From: Mesorhizobium sp. B2-4-15
GTDB taxonomy: Bacteria; Pseudomonadota; Alphaproteobacteria; Rhizobiales; Rhizobiaceae
Direction of reading: 5' to 3'
DNA: 64,000 nt
NCBI RefSeq assembly: GCF_006658505.1
Contig: NZ_VFUZ01000001.1
Span: 186,001 to 250,000, forward strand
Both the position numbers and the translations under genes were made by a program. The notes beneath the pieces were generated by a model. It had not been told where the DNA came from. It was given only the letters and a program-made list of their open reading frames with translations, and ran no database searches. Within the stretch, counting starts at the first letter, position 1, and each line of letters starts with the position of its first letter. This document shows, one piece after another, positions 34,300 to 44,730 of the stretch.

Positions 34300-35358
34300 A
34301 TGAGACATTTCATCCGCTCGGCGGCCGTTGCGATTGCAATGGCTGCGGCGTCCACCTTCACCATGTCCGCAGCGTTTGCGGCTGATATCTCCGGCGCTGG
34401 CGCCACTTTCCCCTACCCGATCTACGCGAAGTGGGCCGACGCCTACAAGAAAGAGACCGGCATCGGCCTCAACTACCAGTCGATCGGTTCCGGCGGCGGC
34501 GTCAAGCAGATCAAGGCCAAGACCGTTACCTTCGGCGCTTCCGACGCGCCGCTGAAGGGTGAAGACCTCAACTCCACCGGTCTCGCCCAGTTCCCGATGG
34601 TGATGGGTGGCATCGTGCCCGTCGTCAATCTCAAAGGCATCAAGCCGGGCGAACTCGTTCTCGACGGCACGACGCTGGCCGATATCTTCCTCGGCAAGAT
34701 CACCAACTGGAACGACGAGGCGATCAAGAAGCTCAACCCCAAGGCCAAGCTGCCAGACCAGGCGATTGCCGTCGTCCACCGTTCGGACGGCTCGGGCACC
34801 ACGTTCAACTTCAGCTACTATCTCGCCGACGTGAACGCCGACTGGAAGTCCAAGGTTGGCGTCAACAGCGCGCTCGAGTGGCCGGTGGGTATCGGCGCCA
34901 AGGGCAATGAAGGCGTTGCCAACAACGTGTCGCAGACCGGCGGCGCCATCGGCTATGTCGAATACGCATATGCCAAGCAGAACAAGCTGACCTACACCGA
35001 CATGATCAACAAGGACGGCAAGAAGATCGAGCCGACCGCGAAGGCGTTCTCGGCCGCGGCAGCCAATGCCGACTGGAACTCACAGCCGGGTTATGGCGTC
35101 ATTCTCGCCAATCAGCCGGGTGCCGAATCCTGGCCGATGACGTCCGCGACCTGGATCCTGCTGTACAAGAAGCCCGATGACGCCGCGGCGACCAGCGAAG
35201 CCCTCAAGTTCTTTGCCTGGTCCTATGCGAAGGGCGACAAGATGGCGGGTGAACTGGACTACGTTCCGATGCCGGACAAGGTCGTCAAGAGCGTCGAGGA
35301 AATGTGGAGCAAGGACATCGTCGGCAGCGACGGCAAGTCGCTCTACGCCGCCAAGTAA
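34300..35358 (+). CDS. pstS: Phosphate ABC transporter substrate-binding protein PstS
   Basis: A 352-residue periplasmic phosphate binder. The signal peptide (residues 1-27) ends TMSAAFAA. The mature start is [20 protein letters not shown]. Phosphate ligands are in [19 protein letters not shown] and [16 protein letters not shown]. It delivers phosphate to PstCA. First gene of pstSCAB-phoU-phoB under the Pho box. A strong hairpin right after the stop probably makes pstS more abundant than the distal genes. Confidence 0.97.
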   Translation: MRHFIRSAAVAIAMAAASTFTMSAAFAADISGAGATFPYPIYAKWADAYKKETGIGLNYQSIGSGGGVKQIKAKTVTFGASDAPLKGEDLNSTGLAQFPMVMGGIVPVVNLKGIKPGELVLDGTTLADIFLGKITNWNDEAIKKLNPKAKLPDQAIAVVHRSDGSGTTFNFSYYLADVNADWKSKVGVNSALEWPVGIGAKGNEGVANNVSQTGGAIGYVEYAYAKQNKLTYTDMINKDGKKIEPTAKAFSAAAANADWNSQPGYGVILANQPGAESWPMTSATWILLYKKPDDAAATSEALKFFAWSYAKGDKMAGELDYVPMPDKVVKSVEEMWSKDIVGSDGKSLYAAK

Positions 35359-35372
35359 CTCTCTTTGTCGGA

Positions 35373-35403
35373 GGGAGGACGCCTTTGGCGTCCTCCCATT
35401 TCT
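35373..35403 (+). terminator. Attenuating hairpin between pstS and pstC
   Basis: GGGAGGACGCC-TTT-GGCGTCCTCCC (11-bp perfect stem) followed by ATTTCTTTC, 14 bp after the pstS stop and 20 bp before the pstC start. It may end part of the transcripts or protect the pstS mRNA 3' end. Confidence 0.75.
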
Positions 35404-35422
35404 TTCGAATACGAGGGGCTAG

Positions 35423-36412
35423 ATGACCACCGTTTCAGAAGCCACGCCGTTATCGAGCGCCATGCGGTCCAGGGATGCGACAGTGCGGCGCTTCGCCTTC
35501 ACGGACACGGTGTTTCGGGAGGCGACGCGCTCTTCCGCCGTTCTCGTCCTGCTCATCCTCAGCGGCGTCGCCGTCTCGTTGTTTGCCGGCTCATGGGAAG
35601 CCCTGTCCAAGTTCGGCTTTTCCTTTCTGACAACCGAGGCATGGAACCCGGTCACCGAGAATTTCGGCGCCCTGTCGCCGATCTACGGCACCATCGTCAC
35701 GTCAGCCATCGCAATTCTGATCGCCGTTCCCATCGGCATCGGCATCGCCGTCTTTCTCACCGAACTTTGCCCGCGGCCGCTGCGGCGCCCGATCGGCATC
35801 GCCGTCGAGCTTCTGGCCGGTATCCCTTCGATCATCTACGGCATCTGGGGCCTGTTCGTGTTCGCACCGTTCCTGCAGACGACGGTACAGCCTTTCATCA
35901 TCGACATCTTTCACAACGTGCCCGGGCTCTCCAGCCTGTTCGCCGGCCCGCCCTACGGCATCGGCCTGCTGACGTCGTCGCTCATCCTGGCCATCATGGT
36001 GCTGCCGTTCATCACCTCGATCACCAAGGACGTGTTCGACACAGTGCCGGCGGTGCTGAAGGAATCGGCCTACGGCATCGGCTGCACAACCTGGGAAGTC
36101 ACGCGGCGCGTGGTCATTCCCTACACCCGTGTCGGCATTATGGGCGGCGTCATGCTCGGCCTCGGCCGCGCGCTCGGCGAAACCATGGCGGTGACCTTCG
36201 TCATCGGCAACGCGCATCGTATCAGCGCCTCGCTGTTCGCGCCGGCGACGACGATCTCCGCGACGATCGCCAACGAATTCACCGAAGCCGACGGCCAACT
36301 CTACACCTCTTCACTGGTGGCGCTCGGCCTGATCCTCTTCGTCATCACCTTCATTATCCTTGCCATCGCACGCTATATGCTGATGCGCATCGACGCCCGC
36401 ACGGGAGCCTGA
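35423..36412 (+). CDS. pstC: Phosphate ABC transporter permease PstC
   Basis: A 329-residue inner-membrane permease with six main segments. It starts after a polar stretch at ATRSSAVLVLLILSGVAVSL. Family blocks: YGTIVTSAIAILIAVPIGIG, ELLAGIPSIIYGIWGLFVF, and the EAA loop with LGLGRALGETMAVTFVIGNA. It forms the membrane channel with PstA and uses PstB as ATPase. Second gene of the pst operon. Confidence 0.95.
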   Translation: MTTVSEATPLSSAMRSRDATVRRFAFTDTVFREATRSSAVLVLLILSGVAVSLFAGSWEALSKFGFSFLTTEAWNPVTENFGALSPIYGTIVTSAIAILIAVPIGIGIAVFLTELCPRPLRRPIGIAVELLAGIPSIIYGIWGLFVFAPFLQTTVQPFIIDIFHNVPGLSSLFAGPPYGIGLLTSSLILAIMVLPFITSITKDVFDTVPAVLKESAYGIGCTTWEVTRRVVIPYTRVGIMGGVMLGLGRALGETMAVTFVIGNAHRISASLFAPATTISATIANEFTEADGQLYTSSLVALGLILFVITFIILAIARYMLMRIDARTGA

Positions 36413-36415
36413 CCG

Positions 36416-37267
36416 ATGTCGACGTCCCTGGCACTCCACAACAGACGCAAGAGAAGGAACGGCGTGATGATGGCGCTCTGCGTCGTCGCCGCCGGCATCG
36501 GCCTTGCCTGGCTGGCGCTGATCCTCGGCGCCCTGGTCTACAAGGGCCTGTCCGGCGTTTCGCTGGCGGTCTTCACCGAGATGACGCCACCGCCCGGCGA
36601 TGCCGGCGGCCTGCTGAACGCCATCTATGGCAGCATCGTGATGACCGTCATCGGCGTCATCGTCGGCACGCCGATCGGTGTGCTGGCCGGTACTTACATG
36701 GCCGAATACGGACGCTTCTCGAAGCTGACCACGGTGGTGCGTTTCATCAACGACATCCTGCTGTCGGCGCCGTCGATTGTTATCGGCCTGTTCGTCTATG
36801 AGTTGCTGGTGCGGCCGATGGGGCACTTCTCCGCCATCGCCGGCGCCGTCGCGCTGGCCATCCTGGTCATCCCGGTCGTGGTGCGCACCACAGAGGACAT
36901 GCTCAACCTGGTGCCGAACGCCTTGCGCGAGGCAGGCGCCGCGATCGGCGCACCGCGCTGGGTGGTCATCCGCTCTGTCGCCTATCGTGCGGCACTCTCC
37001 GGCATCGTCACCGGCATATTGCTGGCCATCGCCCGCATTTCCGGCGAGACGGCGCCGCTGCTCTTCACCGCGCTCAACAACCAGTTCTGGTCAAGCAATC
37101 TCAACGCGCCGATGGCCAGCCTGCCTGTCACCATCTTCCAGTTCGCTCTCAGCCCCTACGAGGAATGGCAGCAACTGGCCTGGACCGGCGCACTCATAAT
37201 CACCTTAACGGTTCTCGGGCTGAGCATCTTCGCCCGCAGCCTTACCGGACGCAGAGAGGACAGATGA
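36416..37267 (+). CDS. pstA: Phosphate ABC transporter permease PstA
   Basis: A 283-residue permease, partner of PstC. Motifs: [40 protein letters not shown] and [20 protein letters not shown]. The start is 3 bp after the pstC stop and its stop overlaps the pstB start by 4 bp (ATGA), indicating translational coupling. Confidence 0.95.
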   Translation: MSTSLALHNRRKRRNGVMMALCVVAAGIGLAWLALILGALVYKGLSGVSLAVFTEMTPPPGDAGGLLNAIYGSIVMTVIGVIVGTPIGVLAGTYMAEYGRFSKLTTVVRFINDILLSAPSIVIGLFVYELLVRPMGHFSAIAGAVALAILVIPVVVRTTEDMLNLVPNALREAGAAIGAPRWVVIRSVAYRAALSGIVTGILLAIARISGETAPLLFTALNNQFWSSNLNAPMASLPVTIFQFALSPYEEWQQLAWTGALIITLTVLGLSIFARSLTGRREDR

Positions 37268-38067
37268 AACCGATGTTGTCCACCGATTTGAACGTGGCCG
37301 AGGCCGCCGTGGAAAAGGCCAAGATCGAGGTCAAGAACCTCAATTTCTACTATGGCCAGTCGAAGGCGCTGAAGGACATCAGCCTGTCGCTGCCCGAGCG
37401 CAGTGTCACCGCCTTCATTGGCCCTTCGGGCTGCGGGAAGTCGACGCTGCTGCGCGTCTTCAACCGCATCTACGAGCTCTACCCGAGGCAGAGCGCCGAG
37501 GGTCAGGTGCTGCTTGACGGCCGGAACATTCTCGACCGCTCGCAGGACCTCAACCTGCTGCGCACCAAGATCGGCATGGTGTTCCAGAAGCCGACGCCGT
37601 TTCCGATGTCGATCTATGAAAACATCGCGTTCGGCGTCAGGCTCTATGAGAAGATCAGCAAGGCCGAGATGGACGGCCGTGTCGAGCAGGCGCTGAAGCG
37701 CGCGGCTCTGTGGACCGAGGTCAAGGACAAGCTCAACGCCAGCGGCCTCAGCCTTTCGGGCGGCCAGCAGCAGCGTCTTTGCATCGCCCGCACCGTGGCG
37801 GTGAAGCCGGAGGTCATCCTGCTTGACGAGCCGGCCTCGGCGCTCGACCCGCTGTCGACCGCCAAGATCGAGGAACTGATCGACGAGCTGCAGGCCGATT
37901 ACACGATCGTCATCGTCACCCACAACATGCAGCAGGCGGCGCGCGTGTCGCGTCAGACGGCTTTCATGTATCTAGGCGAGCTGGTCGAGTTCGACCGTAC
38001 CGAGAAGATCTTCACATCGCCCCGCGAGAAGCGCACGCAGGACTATATCACCGGCCGCTTCGGCTGA
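37264..38067 (+). CDS. pstB: Phosphate ABC transporter ATP-binding protein PstB
   Basis: A 267-residue ABC ATPase. Walker [16 protein letters not shown]-loop: [13 protein letters not shown]. Signature: [16 protein letters not shown]. Walker [15 protein letters not shown]-switch: [12 protein letters not shown]. Highly conserved PstB length and start region ([20 protein letters not shown]). It drives PstCA and also takes part in PhoR signalling with PhoU. It overlaps pstA by 4 bp. Confidence 0.97.
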   Translation: MKPMLSTDLNVAEAAVEKAKIEVKNLNFYYGQSKALKDISLSLPERSVTAFIGPSGCGKSTLLRVFNRIYELYPRQSAEGQVLLDGRNILDRSQDLNLLRTKIGMVFQKPTPFPMSIYENIAFGVRLYEKISKAEMDGRVEQALKRAALWTEVKDKLNASGLSLSGGQQQRLCIARTVAVKPEVILLDEPASALDPLSTAKIEELIDELQADYTIVIVTHNMQQAARVSRQTAFMYLGELVEFDRTEKIFTSPREKRTQDYITGRFG

Positions 38068-38092
38068 TCTCACGCATACGAGGACCAGGATC

Positions 38093-38800
38093 ATGGCCGA
38101 ACACACAGTCGCTTCTTTCGACGAGGATCTCGGACAGATCAGCAGGCTGATCAGCGACATGGGCGATCTCGCCAGCTCGATGGTCGGCGGCGCCACCAAG
38201 GCGCTGCTGAACTCCGACAACGCGCTGGCACAGCGCGTTGTCTCCGACGACGTCATCATGGACGCGCGCCAGCGCGAACTCGACGATCGCGCCATCACGC
38301 TGATCGCCAAGCGCCAGCCGATGGCCGACGATCTGCGGCATGTCGTCGGGTCGATCCGCATGGCCGGCGACCTCGAACGCATTGGCGATCTTGCCAAGAA
38401 CATCGCCAAGCGCGTCGGTACGGTCGGCCTGTCCACCACGCCGCGCGACCTGTCGCATTCGATAGACGCCATGGCGCAGCTGGTGCTGATCCAGGTGCAG
38501 GGCGTGATCGAGGAGTATGCGGCGCACGATGCCGAGGCCCTTGCCAAGCTGCGCGCCGACGACGAACGCATCGACGTCAAATACACCTCCGTGTTCCGCG
38601 AACTTCTCACCTACATGATGGAGGATCCGCGCAACATCACCGCTTGCACGCATCTGTTGTTCTGCGCCAAGAATCTCGAGCGGATCGGCGATCATGTGAC
38701 CAACATCGCCGAGAATGCCTACTACGTGCTGACCGGTACGCAGCTGCCAGCGAATCGTCCAAAGCAGGACGAAACGGCGATGTCGGCGCCGGCGGCTTGA
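38093..38800 (+). CDS. phoU: Phosphate signalling regulator PhoU
   Basis: A 235-residue PhoU with two three-helix repeats: ISRLISDMGDLASSMVGGAT and VVSDDVIMDARQRELDDRAI in the first, and MVLIQ/ VKYTSVFRELLTYMMEDPRN with CTHLLFCAKNLERIGDHVTN in the second, holding metal-binding acidic residues. It restrains Pst uptake and PhoR when phosphate is plentiful. It is followed by a RIME-like repeat before phoB. Confidence 0.95.
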   Translation: MAEHTVASFDEDLGQISRLISDMGDLASSMVGGATKALLNSDNALAQRVVSDDVIMDARQRELDDRAITLIAKRQPMADDLRHVVGSIRMAGDLERIGDLAKNIAKRVGTVGLSTTPRDLSHSIDAMAQLVLIQVQGVIEEYAAHDAEALAKLRADDERIDVKYTSVFRELLTYMMEDPRNITACTHLLFCAKNLERIGDHVTNIAENAYYVLTGTQLPANRPKQDETAMSAPAA

Positions 38801-38805
38801 TCGTC

Positions 38806-38894
38806 AGAGCGGTTCACCGTTTCACGGAAAACCGCTCTTGTTTCCATGCAATTCCGGACGGAAACCGCTTCACACTTTTCCTGGAATTGCTTTA
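38806..38894 (+). repeat. RIME-like intergenic repeat, copy 3, between phoU and phoB
   Basis: The best-preserved copy: AGAGCGGTTCACCGTTTCAC ... AAACCGCTCT, then GCAATTCCGGACGGAAACCG ... TTTTCCTGGAATTGC. It lies inside the pst operon and ends 14 bp before the phoB ATG. Confidence 0.8.
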
Positions 38895-38908
38895 GAGGTG
38901 ACCAGTCG

Positions 38909-39598
38909 ATGATCGCGCCACGCATCATGGTGGTGGAGGATGAGGAGCCGCTCGGCGTGCTCCTCCGCTACAATCTGGAATCGGAAGGCTACCAGGTCGA
39001 GGTGGTCCCGCGCGGCGACGAGGCGGAGATCCGCCTGCAGGAGAATGTCCCCGACCTGCTGGTGCTCGACTGGATGGTGCCGGCGGTGTCCGGCATCGAA
39101 CTCTGTCGCCGGCTAAGGATGCGGCCCGAGACCGAGCGGCTGCCGATCATCATGCTGACGGCGCGCGGCGAGGAAAGCGACCGCGTGCGCGGCCTTTCGA
39201 CCGGCGCCGACGATTATCTGGTCAAGCCGTTCTCGACACCGGAATTCATGGCCAGGGTCAAGGCGCTGCTGCGCCGCGCCAAGCCGGAAGTGTTGTCCAG
39301 TGTGCTCAAGGTCGGCGACATCGTGCTCGACCGCGAATCACATCGCGTCTACCGCAAGAAGAGCGAAATCCGGCTCGGGCCGACCGAATTCCGCCTGCTC
39401 GAGTTCATGATGCGTCATCCCGGCCGGGTGTTTTCGCGCAGCCAGCTGCTCGACAATGTCTGGGGGGAGACGATCTATATCGACGAGCGCACGGTGGATG
39501 TGCATGTCGGCCGGTTGCGCAAGGCGGTCAACAACGGCCGCATGCCCGACGTCATCCGCACCATTCGTGGTGCAGGGTATGCGATCCGCGAGGATTGA
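38909..39598 (+). CDS. phoB: Phosphate regulon response regulator PhoB
   Basis: A 229-residue OmpR-type regulator. The receiver has IMVVEDEEPLGVLLRYNLES, phosphoacceptor D54 (LLVLDWMVPAVSG) and the lysine of YLVKPFSTPEF. The winged-helix output domain has LGPTEFRLLEFMMRHPGRVF and IDERTVDVHVGRLRKAV. It activates Pho box promoters such as the one at 34205, closing an autoregulatory loop. No phoR is in this window. Converges on the ROK gene, 12 bp apart. Confidence 0.95.
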   Translation: MIAPRIMVVEDEEPLGVLLRYNLESEGYQVEVVPRGDEAEIRLQENVPDLLVLDWMVPAVSGIELCRRLRMRPETERLPIIMLTARGEESDRVRGLSTGADDYLVKPFSTPEFMARVKALLRRAKPEVLSSVLKVGDIVLDRESHRVYRKKSEIRLGPTEFRLLEFMMRHPGRVFSRSQLLDNVWGETIYIDERTVDVHVGRLRKAVNNGRMPDVIRTIRGAGYAIRED

Positions 39599-39610
39599 GC
39601 GCGACGTTAT

Positions 39611-40855
39611 TCAGGCCACGTTCTCCCCGGAGCCGGCTTTCGCCTGCATGCCCGGCGCGAAAATCTCCTGGTCGACGAAAGTCAGCGCCCGCATGGCGCA
39701 GCCCTCGCGGATCAGCGGCAACTCGTTAGGCTCGGTGTCGAAGGAAATCGATTTCGAGTGCTGGCCGCCGGCGGTCTGGGCGATGGCCTCGCGCAAGGCC
39801 GGCTCGATCAGGTCGAAGGCGGCGGCGCTGACGCCGACCATGGCGACGGGGGCGGGATCGATCAGCGCGAACAGGCTGCCGAGGCCGTAGCCCAGCGCCT
39901 CGCCGGCCCTGCGGTAGGCCTCGCGCTCGGGCCCGTCCGTTTGCCGCGCCGTCGCCGCCAGCGCCCGCATCTGCGCGTCGCTGACATCGGCGACCGGCTC
40001 GGTGTCCTCGCTGAGCTGCCTGGCGTTGCGCCAGATGGCGTAATTGCCGGCATAGGCTTCGACGCAGCCGCGCCGCCCGCAACGGCAGAGCGCGCCGCCT
40101 GGCCGATGGATCATGTGGCCGAATTCGCCGCCCGAGGAGTGGGTGCCGGTGAAGAGCTCGCCCTTCAGCACCAGGCCCATGCCGATGCCGTGCGAAAGGA
40201 GAATGGCGATGAAGTCGTCGCGGTAGCGCTCGGGATCGCGCCAGCGCAGCGCCACCGCCATCATGTTGCAGTCATTCTCCACGGTGGCGGGGATGCCGAA
40301 CTCGGCTTCGAGTATGTCGGCGAAGGCGATGTCGGTCTGCGGCGTGATGGGCGACCACAGCATTGCCCGGGCATCGGTGTCGGTGATGCCCTGGATGGCC
40401 AGCGCGACGCGGGCGACGCTGCGCACGTCGATGTCGGGATCCTCCAGGCGCCGCCGCACGATGGCGACGCATTCGCCGATCAGTGCATCGCGCGACATGG
40501 TCAGCGTGTCCAGCCGGCGCTGTTCCTCTGATATGACCTGGCCGGCATAGTCGATAACGGCGACGGACAGGAAATTCAGCGACAGCACAGCGGTCATCAC
40601 CGTTGCGGCTTCCGCATTGAGGCCAAGGCCGACCTGCGGCCTGCCGCGCTTGAGCGCGCCGGCCTCGCTCGGCTTGCCTTCGGCCAGGATACCTTCGCCG
40701 ATCAGATCGGAGGAAATCGCCGATATGGTGGAGTGGCTGAGGCCGGTGGTCGCGGCGATTTCGGTGCGCGAGGGCTGGCCGGCCCGGCGCACCGCGGCAA
40801 TCACCATCGCGCGGTTGCGCCGGCGCAGATCGTCGTGGCGGATTCCGACCGACAT
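39611..40855 (-). CDS. ROK-family transcriptional repressor (XylR/NagC type)
   Basis: A 414-residue regulator. The N-terminal wHTH is RRAGQPSRTEIAATTGLSHS and TISAISSDLIGEGILAEG. The ROK domain carries the zinc motif CRCGRRGCVEAYAG after EFGHMIHRPGG, and a kinase-like fold that binds sugar. Such proteins repress sugar uptake genes until the sugar binds. It is divergent from xylF. Two copies of GGCTCGAAAAAA flank the xylF promoter and are its likely operators. Confidence 0.88.
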   Translation of the reverse strand: MSVGIRHDDLRRRNRAMVIAAVRRAGQPSRTEIAATTGLSHSTISAISSDLIGEGILAEGKPSEAGALKRGRPQVGLGLNAEAATVMTAVLSLNFLSVAVIDYAGQVISEEQRRLDTLTMSRDALIGECVAIVRRRLEDPDIDVRSVARVALAIQGITDTDARAMLWSPITPQTDIAFADILEAEFGIPATVENDCNMMAVALRWRDPERYRDDFIAILLSHGIGMGLVLKGELFTGTHSSGGEFGHMIHRPGGALCRCGRRGCVEAYAGNYAIWRNARQLSEDTEPVADVSDAQMRALAATARQTDGPEREAYRRAGEALGYGLGSLFALIDPAPVAMVGVSAAAFDLIEPALREAIAQTAGGQHSKSISFDTEPNELPLIREGCAMRALTFVDQEIFAPGMQAKAGSGENVA

Positions 40856-40965
40856 GTTTTTCCCATATCCTCCCGGTCGTCGCGGTTCTTCCTGCCCTCG
40901 AACACTGTCGGCAACACGACTAAATACTGGCAGAAGCGGCCGATGCTGTCATTTATTTATTGCGG

Positions 40966-40977
40966 GGCTCGAAAAAA
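40966..40977 (+). promoter_or_regulatory. Candidate ROK operator, copy 1
   Basis: GGCTCGAAAAAA, 36 bp before the xylF -35 element. Identical to the 12-mer at 41051. Confidence 0.45.
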
Positions 40978-41012
40978 AGTTCCCGGCCCCTCGAAATCCA
41001 TCAGAATCATTG

Positions 41013-41041
41013 TTGACAGCTTTCCGGCGATGCATCACTAT
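41013..41041 (+). promoter_or_regulatory. Sigma-70 promoter of xylF
   Basis: TTGACA (41013-41018), 17-bp spacer, CACTAT (41036-41041). Transcription would start near 41048, just before the second GGCTCGAAAAAA. Confidence 0.65.
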
Positions 41042-41050
41042 TTTTTTTGA

Positions 41051-41062
41051 GGCTCGAAAAAA
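41051..41062 (+). promoter_or_regulatory. Candidate ROK operator, copy 2
   Basis: GGCTCGAAAAAA within AGGCTC-GAAAAAATA-GAGCCT, at the predicted transcription start. Binding here would block initiation. Confidence 0.45.
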
Positions 41063-41127
41063 TAGAGCCTTTGTGCCGGCCTTCGGGCCCGTTTGGTCGC
41101 GCCATACGCGGCGCAGGGAGGATAATC

Positions 41128-42168
41128 ATGAAGAGATTCGCAGTCGCCATCCTGGCGGGTGTCGCCATGTCACTGACGCTCGCGTCGGTCGCCCAGGCGA
41201 AGGGCAAGGTCATCGGCGTTTCTTGGTCCAACTTCCAGGAAGAGCGCTGGAAGACCGACGAGGCCGCCATGAAGAAGGCGATCGAGGCCGCCGGCGACAA
41301 ATACATCTCCGCCGACGCGCAGTCCAATCCCGGCAAGCAGCTCACCGACGTCGAGAGCCTGATCTCGCAGGGCGCCAATTCGCTGATCATCCTGGCGCAG
41401 GACGCCTCGGCGATCGGCCCGGCCGTCCAGAAGGCGCTGGACGAAGGCATTCCGGTCGTCGGCTATGACCGCCTGATCGAGAACAAGGACGTCTTCTACC
41501 TGACCTTCGACAACAAGGAAGTCGGCCGCATGCAGGCCCGCGCGGTGTTCAAGGTCAAGCCGGAAGGCAACTATGTCTTCATCAAGGGCTCGGGCGCCGA
41601 TCCGAATGCCGACTTCCTGTTCTCGGGCTCGATGGAAGTGCTCAAGCCGGCCATCGACAGCGGCAAGATCAAGAATGTCGGCGAGGCCTATACGGACGGC
41701 TGGCTGCCCGCCAACGCCCAGAAGAACATGGAGCAGTTCCTGACCGCCAACGACAACAAGGTCGATGCCGTGGTCGCCGCCAATGACGGCACCGCCGGCG
41801 GTGTCGTCGCGGCGCTGACCGCGCAAGGCCTTGCCGGCACAGTGCCGGTGTCGGGCCAGGACGGCGACCATGCCGCGCTGAACCGCATCGCGCTCGGCAC
41901 GCAGACCGTGTCGGTGTGGAAGGACGCGCGTGAGCTCGGCAGGAATGCCGCCGAGATCGCCTCGCAGCTGGCTGACGGCAAGAAGATGACCGACATCGCC
42001 GGCGTGAAGGACTTCACGACGCCTGGCGGCAACACCGTCAAGTCGCTGTTCCTGACCCCGGTCGCCATCACCAAGGACAATCTCAACGTCGTCATCGATG
42101 CCGGCTGGATCAAGAAGGACGAAGTCTGCGCGGGCGTCGCCGCCGGCACCGTCGCGGCCTGCAACTAA
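41128..42168 (+). CDS. xylF: Xylose-type ABC transporter substrate-binding protein
   Basis: A 346-residue periplasmic sugar binder. Signal peptide [20 protein letters not shown], cut after VAQA. Ligand-side blocks typical of Xyl[36 protein letters not shown], and [30 protein letters not shown] fixes the ATG at 41128. First gene of the operon with xylH and xylG. D-xylose is the likely substrate by family; a related sugar cannot be excluded. Confidence 0.92.
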   Translation: MKRFAVAILAGVAMSLTLASVAQAKGKVIGVSWSNFQEERWKTDEAAMKKAIEAAGDKYISADAQSNPGKQLTDVESLISQGANSLIILAQDASAIGPAVQKALDEGIPVVGYDRLIENKDVFYLTFDNKEVGRMQARAVFKVKPEGNYVFIKGSGADPNADFLFSGSMEVLKPAIDSGKIKNVGEAYTDGWLPANAQKNMEQFLTANDNKVDAVVAANDGTAGGVVAALTAQGLAGTVPVSGQDGDHAALNRIALGTQTVSVWKDARELGRNAAEIASQLADGKKMTDIAGVKDFTTPGGNTVKSLFLTPVAITKDNLNVVIDAGWIKKDEVCAGVAAGTVAACN

Positions 42169-42205
42169 GCTGGCCTGTTTCTCTCAGATATAGACGCCGC
42201 GGCCC

Positions 42206-42305
42206 TGGAACGGTTCAGTGTTTCTTGAATCGCTGAACCGTTCCAGCCCATTGTTTCCCGCAATTCCGGATGCAAAACCGCCACGCACTTTTCCTGGAAT
42301 TGCTT
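42206..42305 (+). repeat. RIME-like intergenic repeat, copy 4, between xylF and xylH
   Basis: TGGAACGGTTCAGTGTTTCT ... CGCTGAACCGTTCCA forms the first palindrome; GCAATTCCGGATGCAAAACC ... TTTTCCTGGAATTGC the second. It fills most of the 244-bp gap and may lower read-through from xylF to xylH. Confidence 0.75.
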
Positions 42306-42412
42306 CAAAGCCGCGGCGTTTTCTCAAAAAGATTTGTGTTTCCGCATCAGGCGGATAGCTTCTAGGCTGGGCTCCGGCGTCCGCGCCAGACGGCGGCCAG
42401 TGGGAGGAAATC

Positions 42413-43768
42413 ATGACCGACACGACGTCCAACCCGCCGCAGGTCGATACCGCACGCGCCTCGGAACTCGGCGCGGTTGCCCGCTTCCTGAAGGCAACCG
42501 AGATCGACACCCGCATGCTCGGCATGATTGGCGCTCTGTTGCTGATCTGGGTCGGACTGCACGTGATTTCGAGCCTGCGTCTGGGCGTCAATCCGCTCGA
42601 TTTCGACAGCCGCACCTTTCTCACGCCGCGCAATCTATGGAACCTTTCAGTACAAAGCTCCGCGGTTGCCATCATGGCCTGCGGCATGGTGCTGGTCATC
42701 GTCATGCGCAACATCGACCTGTCCGTCGGCTCGGCCGAGGGCCTGATCGGCATGGTCATGGGTTTTGCCCAGGTGCATTTCCTGGTGCGGTTTGTCGGGC
42801 TTGAACTCGGCAATCCGTGGATCTGGGTGCTCGCGCTGCTCATCGGCCTGGTGCTGGGCCTGCTGATCGGCGCCTTCCAGGGCTTCATCATCGCCTATCT
42901 CGAAGTGCCGGCCTTCATCGTCACGCTTGGCGGCCTGCTGGTCTGGCGCGGCGCTGCCTGGTGGGTCACCAGCGGCCAGACCGTGGCGCCGCTCGACGCC
43001 ACCTTCCAGCTGATGGGAGGCGGGCCGGCCGGATCGATCGGCGCCACCTGGAGCTGGATCGTCGGCATCGTCGCCTGCCTCGCCGTGGTGTTTGCGCTGT
43101 TCAACGGACGGGTGCAGCGCAAGCGTTTCCGCTTCCCGCTGCGCCCGATCTGGGCCGAGACGCTGCTTGGCGCCGTCACCTGCGCCGCCATCATGGGCGC
43201 GGTGTGGCTGGCCAACTCCTATCCGTGGCCGATCGGCATCGTGAACAGATACGCCGCCGCCAACAACATCACCGTGCCCGAGGGCGGCCTGTTCATCGCT
43301 CACGGCATCGCCATTCCGGTGCTGATGGCGGTTGCGGTCGGGCTGATCATGACCTTCATCACCAACCGCACCCGTTTCGGTCGCTATGTCTTTGCCATCG
43401 GCGGCAATCCGGAGGCCGCCAATCTCGCCGGCATCAACACGCGCTGGATCACCATGAAGGTGTTCATGATCATGGGCGTGCTGGCCACGATCGCCGCCGC
43501 GATCTCGTCGGCCCGGCAGAACTCGTCCACCAATGTGCTTGGAACATTGGACGAGCTGCTCGTCATCGCCGCCGCCGTCATCGGCGGCACCTCGCTTGCC
43601 GGTGGTTCGGGAACGATCATCGGCGCCATGCTCGGCGCGCTGCTGATGCAGTCGCTGCAATCGGGCATGGTGCTGCTCGGTGTCGACTCGCCGCTGCAGA
43701 GCATCGTCGTCGGCGCCGTGCTGGTCATCGCCGTTTGGCTCGACACCGTCTATCGCAAGCGGGTTTAG
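42413..43768 (+). CDS. xylH: Xylose-type ABC transporter permease
   Basis: A 451-residue permease of the BPD_transp_2 family with about ten membrane segments. Blocks: [60 protein letters not shown], and the C-terminal [20 protein letters not shown]. An extended loop (residues ~205-290) makes it longer than ribose permeases, as in XylH. SD GGGAGGAAA precedes the ATG. It partners XylF and XylG. Confidence 0.92.
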   Translation: MTDTTSNPPQVDTARASELGAVARFLKATEIDTRMLGMIGALLLIWVGLHVISSLRLGVNPLDFDSRTFLTPRNLWNLSVQSSAVAIMACGMVLVIVMRNIDLSVGSAEGLIGMVMGFAQVHFLVRFVGLELGNPWIWVLALLIGLVLGLLIGAFQGFIIAYLEVPAFIVTLGGLLVWRGAAWWVTSGQTVAPLDATFQLMGGGPAGSIGATWSWIVGIVACLAVVFALFNGRVQRKRFRFPLRPIWAETLLGAVTCAAIMGAVWLANSYPWPIGIVNRYAAANNITVPEGGLFIAHGIAIPVLMAVAVGLIMTFITNRTRFGRYVFAIGGNPEAANLAGINTRWITMKVFMIMGVLATIAAAISSARQNSSTNVLGTLDELLVIAAAVIGGTSLAGGSGTIIGAMLGALLMQSLQSGMVLLGVDSPLQSIVVGAVLVIAVWLDTVYRKRV

Positions 43769-43779
43769 AGGATACGATC

Positions 43780-44580
<801 letters not shown>

Positions 44581-44730
44581 GGCCTGTCGGTCGCGCCCGG
44601 CATTGGCGGACCGGGCCCGCGTTGCCGCTCATGTGATATGCCAGTGATCGCGATGGCTTGGCCTGGCCATTGTGTTGGCCCGGCGACTTGCCCATAAAGG
44701 TCCGGTATTGCCCATGGACCGCATCATCCG

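Noticed and set aside
33900-34303. Proline-rich plus-strand frame before pstS
   Set aside because: No SD, no conserved motif, and it crosses the Pho box and promoter of pstS.
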